From the NCBI GenBank assembly GCA_050946055.1, contig JBMNUB010000037.1, positions 1 to 30,894 on the forward strand: 30,894 nt of DNA, read 5' to 3'. Below, in pieces: positions 23,294 to 30,800 of this stretch. Both the position numbers and the translations under genes were made by a program. Under the pieces are notes generated by a model. It saw only the letters and a program-made list of their open reading frames with translations. It was not told the DNA's origin and did not search any database. The stretch is from Fimadaptatus sp050946055 (GTDB taxonomy: Bacteria; Bacillota; Clostridia; Christensenellales; Aristaeellaceae). Each line of letters starts with the position of its first letter. The stretch's first letter is position 1.

Positions 23294-23325
23294 CAATGGC
23301 GAGCATATTGCAGGGGGAATGACAG

Positions 23326-25677
23326 ATGGCGACAAAGATAGCTCTGGCAGGCAATCCGAACTGTGGCAAGACCACTATGTTCAACGACCTGACCGGCTCG
23401 AATCAGTATGTGGGCAACTGGCCGGGCGTGACCGTGGAGAAGAAGGAAGGCACGCTCAAAGGTGCCCGGGATGTTGTGATACAGGACCTGCCCGGCATAT
23501 ACAGCCTGTCACCTTATACCCTTGAGGAAGTGGTGGCGCGCGGTTATCTGGTAGGCGAGCGCCCGGACGCGATACTGAACATAGTGGACGCGACCAATAT
23601 AGAGCGCAATCTATATCTGACCACGCAGCTGGCGGAGCTGGGCATACCCATGGTGCTGGCGCTCAACATGATAGATGTGACCCGCAAAAACGGCGACAGC
23701 ATCGACATAAAGAAGCTGGGAGCGGAGCTGGGCTGCGAAGTGGTGGAAACGTCGGCGCTCAAGGGCGAAGGCTCGGCAGCCGTAGCGCGCAAGGCGGCCG
23801 AAGCAGCAAAGGGCGGCGCGCGCACGCATGTGCTGCATGTGTTTCAAGGCAGCGTCGAGCATGCATTGGCGCACATAGAGGACCTGATAACCCACAATGA
23901 CGGCGAACAGCCCGCGCATCACCATCATGCGGGCGGCGTGACGCACGAGGGCGCGATAGTGTCGCCTACGCTTGCGCGCTGGTATTCGATAAAGCTGTTC
24001 GAGCGCGACGAAAAGGTCGCCGCTGAGCTGAATCTGCCCAAGGGCATAAGCGAGGCCATCGAGCGCACCATAAGGGACTGCGAGGCCGAGATGGACGACG
24101 ACTCCGAGTCCATAATCACCAATCAGCGCTATGCGTACATAAACAAGCTGGTCTCCCAATGCGTGCGCAAGGGCAGGCCCAAGGGCGCGCTGACCATATC
24201 CGACAGGATAGACCGCATAGTCACAAGCAGGATACTGGCGCTGCCCATATTCGCGGCGGTGATGTTCCTGCTGTACTACATATCGTGGACGACGGTTGGC
24301 ACGATACTGACCGACTTCACAAACGATACTCTGGTGGCCGAATGGCTACAGCAGCCGGTCACGAACTGGCTGAGCGGCATAGGCACTTCTGACTGGCTGG
24401 TGGGGCTGATAGGCGACGGCATAATCGGCGGCGTGGGCGCAGTGCTGGGCTTTGTGCCGCAGATGCTGGTCATGTTCTTCCTGCTGGCGATACTGGAGGA
24501 CGTGGGCTATATGGCGCGCGTGGCCTTCATAATGGACCGCATATTCCGCAAGTTCGGGCTGTCGGGCAAGTCGTTCATACCCATGCTTATAGGCACGGGC
24601 TGCGGCGTGCCGGGCGTTATGGCCTCGCGCACTATAGAAAACGACCGCGACCGCAAGATTACCATAATGACCACGACATTCATACCCTGCGGCGCAAAGA
24701 TGCCCATAGTCGGCCTAATCGCCTCGGCGATGTTCGGCGGTTCGCCGTGGATATCTACCTCGGCCTACTTCATAGGCGTGGCAGCGGTAATACTGAGCGG
24801 CATACTGCTCAAAAAGACCCGCGCCTTTGCGGGCGATCCCGCGCCCTTTGTCATGGAACTGCCCGCATATCACTCACCGGCGTGGAAGAACGTGCTGCAC
24901 AGCATGTGGGAGCGCGGCTGGTCGTTCATAAGGCGCGCAGGCACGGTGATAGTTGTAGCCAGCATATTCATATGGTTCACCTCGGGCTATGGCTGGACGC
25001 CCTCTGATACGGCGGCGCTGGCCGATGCTCAGGACGGTCATACTCAGGCCGCGCCGTCAGAAGCGCCCGCAGTGTTCGGCGCGGTCGAGGGCATGGACGG
25101 CAGCATACTGGGCAGGATAGGTTCGGTGGCCGCGCCCGTGTTTAAGCCGCTGGGCTTTGGCAACTGGCAGTCCACCGTGGCCACGGCAATGGGACTTGTA
25201 GCCAAGGAGGAAGTCGTGGGCGTATTCGGCGTGCTGTACGGAGTGGTCGATGGATCCGGCGAGGATGCCGCAGCCGGCATAGTGGACGATGCGGACATGT
25301 CTACCGAGGAAAAGGCGGCAGCGCTCTCCCCGATAATGGCGGCGTTTGACGAGTCAAGCAGCGGCCACGGCAAGCTGGCAGCGTTTTCATTCCTGATATT
25401 CAACCTGCTGTGCGCGCCGTGCTTTGCGGCCATGGGTGCGATAAAGCGCGAGATGAACAGCGGCAAGTGGACGGCGTTTGCGATAGCTTACCAGTGCGCG
25501 TTTGCGTATGCAGTGGGCATGATCGTATATCAGCTGGGGCTCATGTTCAGTGGCGCAGGATTTACGGCGCTTACCGCGATAGCGATTGCGCTGCTCACAG
25601 GGCTTATCTACCTGGTAGTGCGCAGGAACCGCTATGACGATGAACACCTAACTCAGAGCGTAAAGGCAGGTGCATGA
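23326..25677 (+). CDS. feoB: Ferrous iron transport protein FeoB
   Basis: 783 residues. The N-terminal G domain has G1 GNPNCGKT (9-16), G3 DLPG (54-57), G4 NMID (114-117) and G5 SAL (143-145). A helical spacer domain follows and contains a histidine cluster (198-201, HHHH, with His207 nearby). The membrane part has the two Gate motifs (for example GTGCGVPGVMASRT and a later LCAPCFAAMGAIK with Cys). FeoB brings Fe2+ across the inner membrane. AGGGGGA lies seven bases before the ATG. A hydrophilic acidic loop of about 80 residues lies before the last helices. One base separates its stop codon from the next small gene. Confidence 0.97.
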   Translation: MATKIALAGNPNCGKTTMFNDLTGSNQYVGNWPGVTVEKKEGTLKGARDVVIQDLPGIYSLSPYTLEEVVARGYLVGERPDAILNIVDATNIERNLYLTTQLAELGIPMVLALNMIDVTRKNGDSIDIKKLGAELGCEVVETSALKGEGSAAVARKAAEAAKGGARTHVLHVFQGSVEHALAHIEDLITHNDGEQPAHHHHAGGVTHEGAIVSPTLARWYSIKLFERDEKVAAELNLPKGISEAIERTIRDCEAEMDDDSESIITNQRYAYINKLVSQCVRKGRPKGALTISDRIDRIVTSRILALPIFAAVMFLLYYISWTTVGTILTDFTNDTLVAEWLQQPVTNWLSGIGTSDWLVGLIGDGIIGGVGAVLGFVPQMLVMFFLLAILEDVGYMARVAFIMDRIFRKFGLSGKSFIPMLIGTGCGVPGVMASRTIENDRDRKITIMTTTFIPCGAKMPIVGLIASAMFGGSPWISTSAYFIGVAAVILSGILLKKTRAFAGDPAPFVMELPAYHSPAWKNVLHSMWERGWSFIRRAGTVIVVASIFIWFTSGYGWTPSDTAALADAQDGHTQAAPSEAPAVFGAVEGMDGSILGRIGSVAAPVFKPLGFGNWQSTVATAMGLVAKEEVVGVFGVLYGVVDGSGEDAAAGIVDDADMSTEEKAAALSPIMAAFDESSSGHGKLAAFSFLIFNLLCAPCFAAMGAIKREMNSGKWTAFAIAYQCAFAYAVGMIVYQLGLMFSGAGFTALTAIAIALLTGLIYLVVRRNRYDDEHLTQSVKAGA

Positions 25678-25678
25678 C

Positions 25679-25825
25679 ATGGCGACATGGATAGTGGGCG
25701 GCACGCTCGCACTCATAGTGGGCGCGATAGTGTGGAAGCTGCTGCACGACAGGCGCAGCGGCAAGGGCGTCTGCGCCTGCGGCGGAGACTGCGCGCACTG
25801 CCGCGGCGCGTGCAGCGGCAAGTGA
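25679..25825 (+). CDS. FeoB-associated Cys-rich membrane protein
   Basis: 48 residues: MATWIVGGTLALIVGAIVWK forms one membrane helix, then a basic turn (RRSGKG) and a Cys-rich tail with CAC, C, C and C (Cys32, 34, 38, 41, 45). Small proteins of this layout (FeoB_associated family) sit directly after feoB in many Bacillota and may help pass or hold iron at the membrane. It begins one base after the feoB stop codon, with AAAGGCAGG upstream, so it is translated with feoB. Confidence 0.85.
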   Translation: MATWIVGGTLALIVGAIVWKLLHDRRSGKGVCACGGDCAHCRGACSGK

Positions 25826-26037
25826 ACGCCTGAACGCGCGCAATGGGCTTAGAACGCTCAGGAAAAATCCACCATATAGTATGCGCAGTGGGCGCGGGCC
25901 GGGTCCCGCGTCCTTTGGCGCTTATTGAGCGCGATATGCGGCGCCGCCTTCGTGCGTAGCACATGTTAAGGCGCATATGGGCAAGGCGGCATTTGATGCG
26001 ATTGCGCATTATGAGTGCGCCATTGGGAGGTACTGGT

Positions 26038-26418
26038 ATGACTGCATCATCGATAAGGATACTGCTGGCAGTGCTGGCGCTGGACGACGCATATCAGCGC
26101 GTGGCCTCCAGCGATGTGGCGCATCTGCTGGGCGTGCGCAGGCCGACGATACACAACGCGCTTATCGCGCTTCAGGACAAGGGCATAATAACCAAGGAGC
26201 GCTACGGCGATGTGCATCTGACTGCGCCGGGGCGAAAGCTGGCACGCAGGTTGGAGCAGCAGCGCGACGACATTGCAATTATGTTTGCGCGCGACATGCA
26301 TCTGGACAACGAGGAGGCGGTTAGGGCGGCCATACTGCTTATGAGCGGACTGAGCGAGGAGAGCATTGAGCGCCTGTGCGCCTGTATCGGGCAAGGCGCA
26401 AGCGCTGGACGCGCGTGA
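26038..26418 (+). CDS. DtxR-like winged-helix protein lacking metal ligands
   Basis: 126 residues. The winged helix (about 5-70: RVASSDVAHLLGVRRPTIHNALIALQDKGIITKERYGDVHLT) clearly matches the DtxR/MntR DNA-binding domain, and a helical dimer domain follows. By alignment the metal ligands are gone: Asp/Glu of helix 1 are replaced (SSIRILLAVL), and the E..EH block of the dimer domain reads ILLMSGLS. It is therefore probably a metal-independent DNA-binding protein. GGGAGG lies seven bases before the ATG at 26038. It lies 212 bp after the FeoB-associated gene, past a hairpin without a real U-tract (25893-25910), so it may still belong to the feo transcript. Confidence 0.8.
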   Translation: MTASSIRILLAVLALDDAYQRVASSDVAHLLGVRRPTIHNALIALQDKGIITKERYGDVHLTAPGRKLARRLEQQRDDIAIMFARDMHLDNEEAVRAAILLMSGLSEESIERLCACIGQGASAGRA

Positions 26419-26489
26419 TGTTCCCGGCGGCAGAGACGGCCAAGGCAGCAGCCCAGTTCAGCAGCCCGCAGCAGAGACGGCAGCATATA

Positions 26490-26697
26490 TGTCAAACCCT
26501 ATTCGTTCCAATCTATCAGCTGGCGCTAAGCGGCGGGCGCTCACTACCGGCAGCGCAAAAGCCATTTTTCCGGATAAAACATGCCCTCCGCAGTTGCCGC
26601 GCCCGCAGTCATATGTCTCTCAGCTAATTCAAATGGGCCTTGGGCAGGAGGAAGTCTCCCCCGCTCCCGGCCTGTCAACAGGCATTCCGGACAAGCC
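26490..26697 (-). repeat. Decayed copy 4 of the structured dispersed repeat
   Basis: From about 26555 to 26697 the order and many short blocks of copies 1-3 are kept: CCATTTTTCCGGATAAAA, CTCCGCAGTTGCC, GCGCCCG, CTCAGCTAATTC, GTCTCCCCCG, CCTGTCAA and GGACAAGCC. H4 survives as GGC(C)TGTC (26669-26676) with GACA(A)GCC (26690-26697). H1 and H2 pairing is mostly lost. The far edge may be TGTCAAA at 26490. It lies downstream of the minus-strand DUF308 gene, in the same relative orientation as the other copies. Confidence 0.6.
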
Positions 26698-26798
26698 AAA
26701 GCCGAGCCGCTTTATGCGGAGTATGGCTGAGACCGCGCTGCGCAGCCCGTCCCTGCACAGCGCATGCTTCCCCAGCGCTTGGCAGCATCCGCATATGC

Positions 26799-26846
26799 GC
26801 AAGCGGCGGCACGCCGGGAAGGCTCCCGCAGCGTGCCGCCGCTTGC
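26799..26846 (-). terminator. Very long hairpin after the DUF308 gene
   Basis: GCAAGCGGCGGCACGC (26799-26814) pairs perfectly over 16 bp with 26831-26846, and CGGGA/TCCCG continues the stem inside. It starts 17 bp past the DUF308 stop codon and could also stop transcripts from the plus-strand gene on the left. No U-tract. Confidence 0.7.
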
Positions 26847-26862
26847 ATATAGCATGTCCGTA

Positions 26863-27435
26863 TCACTTTCCGTCTTTGCACACATCGCCCGAACGGCGGC
26901 GCGGTACTTTTACCGCACACAGCGTCGTGCATGCGCCCAAAGCCGCCTCGCCCAGCAGCGCCGCGCCCAGCGTTTCCGCCAGCCTGTACGCGCCCCACAT
27001 CGGCCGCAGCGCCAGCTCCGCGCCCAGTATGCTCGCCAGCAGCGCCAGCGCCATTATCGACCACCAGCTCGCCAGCCCGAACCTGCGCGCATCCATGGCC
27101 GTCCGCGCACCGAACATACCGTCCGCCATTATCGCCACGCCCATGACTGCGCTCAGCACGTACTGATGCCTCCACAGCCCCGCCAGCACCAGCACGCCCA
27201 GCGCTATCCACATCGCGCCCAGCCCCCTGTCAAACTGAAAGGCCAGCCTGTATATATCGCCAGAAAAGTATCCAATCAGCCGCATGCCGCCAAACGCAAT
27301 CAGCGCCGCGCCCATAACGCCGGCTCCAAATTGCGACAGCGCCGGCCTGCATATAAGCAGCACGCCCAGCGCGCCCACCAGCGCCGATGCAGCTGTGCAG
27401 CCCACCTTAGCCGTCCTTGCCCAAGCAGACCTCAT
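26863..27435 (-). CDS. DUF308 (HdeD-like) membrane protein
   Basis: 190 residues, six membrane helices and glycine-rich turns. The repeated pattern of helix, LIAFGGMRLIGYF or ALGVLVLAGLW, helix fits the DUF308/HdeD family. HdeD is linked to acid resistance in E. coli; the role of the Gram-positive relatives is not known. I took the ATG at 27435, with GGTGAG upstream; a GTG nine bases earlier is possible. Promoter at 27479-27507. It is monocistronic and ends in the long hairpin at 26799-26846. Confidence 0.75.
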   Translation of the reverse strand: MRSAWARTAKVGCTAASALVGALGVLLICRPALSQFGAGVMGAALIAFGGMRLIGYFSGDIYRLAFQFDRGLGAMWIALGVLVLAGLWRHQYVLSAVMGVAIMADGMFGARTAMDARRFGLASWWSIMALALLASILGAELALRPMWGAYRLAETLGAALLGEAALGACTTLCAVKVPRRRSGDVCKDGK

Positions 27436-27478
27436 ATCACTCACCGCTCTTTGTCGTCCTCTCGGTCTTATCGTGCAT

Positions 27479-27507
27479 AGTATATCAAAGCTCCTTGCCC
27501 GCGCAAA
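27479..27507 (-). promoter_or_regulatory. Promoter of the DUF308 gene
   Basis: On the minus strand TTTGCG (27507-27502), 17-bp spacer, TATACT (27484-27479), about 40 nt before the start codon. Confidence 0.55.
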
Positions 27508-27715
27508 CGGTCACATATGCCGCGCTGTCCCAAAAACAGACATGCGCCCGGCATTGCCCAAATCATGGCGCGCTGCTCTGCCCTTTGCGCACGCCCCGGC
27601 CCGCACTTTATGAATTTCAATGTACTATGCTCAGGCCGCCCGAATCGGCCACGCATTTTCACAGCAGCAGGCACGCCTGCAAAGCGAAGGCCGCTCAAGT
27701 TTTTTGCGCGCAGGC

Positions 27716-27744
27716 TTTTCCCGGCGCGATATATTTGGTATAAT
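27716..27744 (+). promoter_or_regulatory. Extended -10 promoter of the acyltransferase-like gene
   Basis: TG-G-TATAAT (27736-27744) with a weak TTTTCC at 27716-27721, 17 bp upstream. The start of transcription near 27751 rules out the upstream in-frame codons as start. Confidence 0.6.
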
Positions 27745-27829
27745 GGCAGTATATTGCCGCAATGCCGCTCCCGCGCCGCGCGGGCATGCCTTGCAGAGCG
27801 CAGAAAAACACACTGGAGGTGCCGAACCC

Positions 27830-28648
27830 ATGGAATACGCAAGCCGCACGGAGCTTATGGACATGCTAAAGCGCATAAGTCTGCCCGACGAGGCAGCGCT
27901 TCAGGCGCTGGACTACCCTCTGACGCACGAATACGTGTGCGAGCAATACGCGCTCATCAAGCGCGACACAAGGGCATTCCTCAAGGGAATCGAGGCCGCG
28001 CCCGACGCACCGCAGCGCTTTTTAGCGCTATACTGCGCGTTTCTACCGCTGTGTCTGCGCGACTACGAGGCCGCGGGCGTGCCGCGCAGCGTGTTTGACG
28101 ACACATTCTGCGACATCGCCCGCTGGGAGGCCGAGTACAACGCCCGAACCGGCCTGCACGGCCTGACCGAGAGCGCCTGGCTGAGCATGCACGTGTGCAT
28201 GCGCCTGTTTGCGCTGGGCGAGCTGCAGTTTGAGCCGTCGGACGGCGAATATGAGCTTACCCCGCCCGATATGCGCGGCCTGCGCCAGTTCAACGTGCAC
28301 ATACCCAAGGGAGCGCATCTGGAGCTGCGCGAGCGCTCCTATCAGATGCTGCTGGACTTCTTCGGCATCGACAGGGCGGCGGTGTTCTGTCATTCATGGC
28401 TGCTCAGCCCCGCGCTTTGCAAGCTGCTGCCGAACAGTTCGCGCATACTGGCCTTCCAGCGCGAGTTCAGCATACTCAAGACATACGATACCAACCGGCA
28501 GGCAGAAGAGCGCATATTCGGCGACATAATAGATCAGCCCGAGCGCTATCCCGCCGGCACATCGCTCCAGGCCGCAGCGCGCGCCATGCTGATGCGCGGC
28601 GAGCTTATACCTGCCGCGCTGGGCGTGCGTCTGGTCGCGCGCGGATAG
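27830..28648 (+). CDS. Acyltransferase-like protein (NAT_N and GNAT_C domains)
   Basis: 272 residues. The N-terminal half is helical (MDMLKRISLPDEAALQAL... RDYEAAGVPRSVFDDTFCDIARW). The second half has GLTESAWLSMHVCMRLFALGELQFEP, VHIPKGAHL and VFCHSWLLSPALCKLLPNSSRILAFQREFSI, which match the GNAT-like C-terminal domain found with NAT_N in Clostridia. Proteins of this type are annotated as acyltransferases; substrates are not known. GGAGG lies ten bases before the ATG at 27830, and the promoter at 27716-27744 excludes earlier starts. Monocistronic, with a large palindrome (28822-28861) downstream. Confidence 0.7.
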   Translation: MEYASRTELMDMLKRISLPDEAALQALDYPLTHEYVCEQYALIKRDTRAFLKGIEAAPDAPQRFLALYCAFLPLCLRDYEAAGVPRSVFDDTFCDIARWEAEYNARTGLHGLTESAWLSMHVCMRLFALGELQFEPSDGEYELTPPDMRGLRQFNVHIPKGAHLELRERSYQMLLDFFGIDRAAVFCHSWLLSPALCKLLPNSSRILAFQREFSILKTYDTNRQAEERIFGDIIDQPERYPAGTSLQAAARAMLMRGELIPAALGVRLVARG

Positions 28649-28821
28649 AAAGCCCGCCGGCAAAGCAGGGCGCACCGTCAGGATTAAGGCCGTTTGCAAA
28701 GGCGAAGTGCCGCGCTTTACGCGGGTCGGTTAGCGCCTAAGAGTGCGGATAGTTCATTATCGCAAGACTCAATATGCCCTGAACGCCTAATGACACCGCG
28801 CAGCCCTTGCCCAATGCTTAA

Positions 28822-28861
28822 AAGCCCCATGGCGCTGGCATATGCCGGTGTCATGGGGCTT
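28822..28861 (+). terminator. 40-bp palindrome, probable terminator
   Basis: AAGCCCCATG (28822-28831) pairs with CATGGGGCTT (28852-28861), and the 20 bases between them also pair throughout if G-U pairs are allowed (centre CATATG). It lies 173 nt past the acyltransferase-like gene; a TTTTT appears 16 bases later. Confidence 0.6.
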
Positions 28862-28923
28862 GTGCGCGCTTGACCGCTTTTTAGTAGCATCGGTGGCGCT
28901 GGCTTTATCCATTTCACACATTT

Positions 28924-28941
28924 ATTTGAATTTGTTCAAAT
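28924..28941 (+). promoter_or_regulatory. Palindromic operator candidate before the MarR gene
   Basis: ATTTGAA-TTTG-TTCAAAT, perfect 7-bp arms, in an AT-rich stretch about 85 bp before the marR start codon. Size and position fit a MarR autoregulatory site. A clear promoter could not be assigned; TATTAT at 28981 is a possible -10 box. Confidence 0.5.
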
Positions 28942-29024
28942 TTAACATTAAACCACCTCGCTATTTCCAGCTAATGCGTATATTATAGAGTTAAGGGTAT
29001 TAATTAAAAACTGGAGTGATACGT

Positions 29025-29519
29025 TTGAGATATGCTTTCGATGATGCCTTGCAAGAATGCAAGTGCGAGGCGGACATAAACAATGCCCTGCTAAACTGCC
29101 TGCGCGAGCTTAATCAAACCATAAATATGCTGTCCGGCAGCCGCATAAGCCCCACGCATGCGCTAATAGAGCTGGCCGAACAGGAAGGTGAGCTGACCCA
29201 GCGCGAACTTACCGAGCAGCTGGGCATACAGCCCGGCGCCACCAGCGATATGCTGGCACGACTGGAAGACGAGGGCTATATAGCGCGCACGCCCAGCCAG
29301 ACCGACCGGCGCACCACCGACGTGCTGCTGACCGAGCGCGGCAACCGCATGGCGCAGGAGGCAATGTGCCAGCGCACGCTGCGTCAGGCCGAGATGTTCA
29401 GCTGCCTGAGCGAGGACGAGCGCACGATCCTGCAATCGCTGCTGGAAAAGCTAAACGCCGACTGGCAGCGCCGCTATCCCAGGCAAAGCGCGCGCGGCCA
29501 CGAAAGCCGCCGCATATGA
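29025..29519 (+). CDS. MarR-family transcriptional regulator
   Basis: 164 residues. The winged helix is clear: SPTHALIELAEQEGELTQRELTEQLGIQPGATSDMLARLEDEGYIARTPSQTDRRTTDVLLTERG (about 48-112), with DRR in the wing as in MarR. Flanking helices form the dimer part. MarR proteins repress efflux or stress genes and release DNA on binding a small molecule. I chose the TTG at 29025 because GGAG lies seven bases upstream; the GTG at 29016 overlaps that site. Its neighbour, a convergent DMT transporter, might be a target but has its own distant promoter. Confidence 0.88.
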   Translation: MRYAFDDALQECKCEADINNALLNCLRELNQTINMLSGSRISPTHALIELAEQEGELTQRELTEQLGIQPGATSDMLARLEDEGYIARTPSQTDRRTTDVLLTERGNRMAQEAMCQRTLRQAEMFSCLSEDERTILQSLLEKLNADWQRRYPRQSARGHESRRI

Positions 29520-29693
29520 CGCGGCGCAGCCGGCATGTGCAAATGCTCCGCTGCTGAGCGCATAGCGACAGCCACACTCGCCCGCATACAAGCCGCGCAA
29601 ACAGAAAGCGCGACACGCAAAACCGGCAAAGCACGCGAGCCGCACTTGGGGCAAGCGCATATAGCGGCGCAGCCTGCCGCATATGAGCTGCAC

Positions 29694-30557
29694 TCAGCGC
29701 GCCAGCATGCACAGCGTGCCAGCGACTATAGCTGCCAGCCCTATGCCGGAGCGCTTCGAGAGCTTTTCGCCAAACACTAGGTATGAAAACGCCACGGTTA
29801 TCAGTATGCTGAGCTTGTCTATCGGCGCTACTATGCTGGCCGGGCCATCCTTGAGCGCCCGGTAATAGCACAGCCACGACGCGCCCGTGGCCAGTCCAGA
29901 AAGACATATGAACCCCAGCTCGCGGCGCGGTATGTCGCGCACACAGCGCTGCTTGCCCTTTATAAAGACCATGACCCAAGCCATGGCCAGCACAACGCAT
30001 GTGCGTATCGCCGTGCCAAGGTTGGACTCCACGCCCGATATGCCCACCTTGCCCAGTATGGATGTGAGGCTGGCAAACACCGCCGAGCCCACCGCATACA
30101 TCAGCCATCCGCGACCGCGGCGGGCGGCGGGCGCGACATCGCGCCGCTCTATCATCATGAAAGTGCCTATAGCTATCAGCACTATTCCCACTATCTGAGG
30201 CAGGCTGACCGGCTCACGCAGGAATATGAACGCCATTATTATGGTGAGAATTGTGCTGGACTTGTCTATCGGCACGACCTTGTTTATGTCGCCCAGTTGA
30301 AGCGCCCTGAAGTAGCACAGCCATGATGCGCCCGTGGCCAGCCCCGACAGCACCAGAAACGCAAGCGTGCGCCCATCTATAAGCCCAAGCTGCGCCTGCG
30401 AACCGGCAATGAACACCATCAGCCACGCAAATGCCAGCACAACTATGGTGCGTATGGCGGTGGCCACGGTAGAATCGGTCTTGCGTATGCCGCACTTGGC
30501 CAGTACAGCCGTCACGCCCGCAAAAAACGCCGACCCAAACGCATACAGTATCCACAT
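29694..30557 (-). CDS. DMT-superfamily transporter with two EamA domains
   Basis: 287 residues, ten membrane helices in two EamA halves. The halves are clear repeats of each other: GLATGASWLCYFRALQLGD and PIDKSSTILTIIMAFIFLREPVS in the first, GLATGASWLCYYRALKDGP and PIDKLSILITVAFSYLVFGEKLS in the second. EamA proteins export metabolites, amino acids or drugs. I placed the start at 30557, because AGGAGG lies nine bases upstream and the ATG at 30566 touches it. Promoter at 30605-30633. The substrate cannot be told from sequence. Confidence 0.9.
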   Translation of the reverse strand: MWILYAFGSAFFAGVTAVLAKCGIRKTDSTVATAIRTIVVLAFAWLMVFIAGSQAQLGLIDGRTLAFLVLSGLATGASWLCYFRALQLGDINKVVPIDKSSTILTIIMAFIFLREPVSLPQIVGIVLIAIGTFMMIERRDVAPAARRGRGWLMYAVGSAVFASLTSILGKVGISGVESNLGTAIRTCVVLAMAWVMVFIKGKQRCVRDIPRRELGFICLSGLATGASWLCYYRALKDGPASIVAPIDKLSILITVAFSYLVFGEKLSKRSGIGLAAIVAGTLCMLAR

Positions 30558-30604
30558 TGCGCTCATCCTCCTTCGAAAGCGGCAATAGCGCGCCGCCTTT
30601 TATC

Positions 30605-30633
30605 ATACTAGCACCCGCAAAATTGCCTGTCAA
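30605..30633 (-). promoter_or_regulatory. Promoter of the DMT transporter gene
   Basis: On the minus strand TTGACA (30633-30628), 17-bp spacer, TAGTAT (30610-30605). Confidence 0.65.
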
Positions 30634-30648
30634 TGGACGGATGCGGTG

Positions 30649-30703
30649 CAAAACAAACCGCCACGGCGCTGCCGCAGAGTAAAGCATCTGCGACAGCGCC
30701 GTG
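30649..30703 (-). terminator. Terminator of a minus-strand gene at the right edge
   Basis: CACGGCGCTG-C-CGCAGA (30662-30678) pairs with TCTGCG-A-CAGCGCCGTG (30687-30703), 16 pairs with one mismatch; on the minus strand GCGGTTTGTTTT follows. It lies about 100 nt past the partial frame that ends at 30801. Confidence 0.65.
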
Positions 30704-30800
30704 CTGCATATATGAGTCCGCGCCGGGTTATGTCGCGCACAAGCGCAGCCGGACATGGCATCGCCTGCCCAGTCGCAAGTAAGTTCAAGGCGCAATCGCT

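Noticed and set aside
23147..23325. Riboswitch before feoB
   Set aside because: No known metal riboswitch pattern recognised; a short hairpin and an operator palindrome explain the visible structure.
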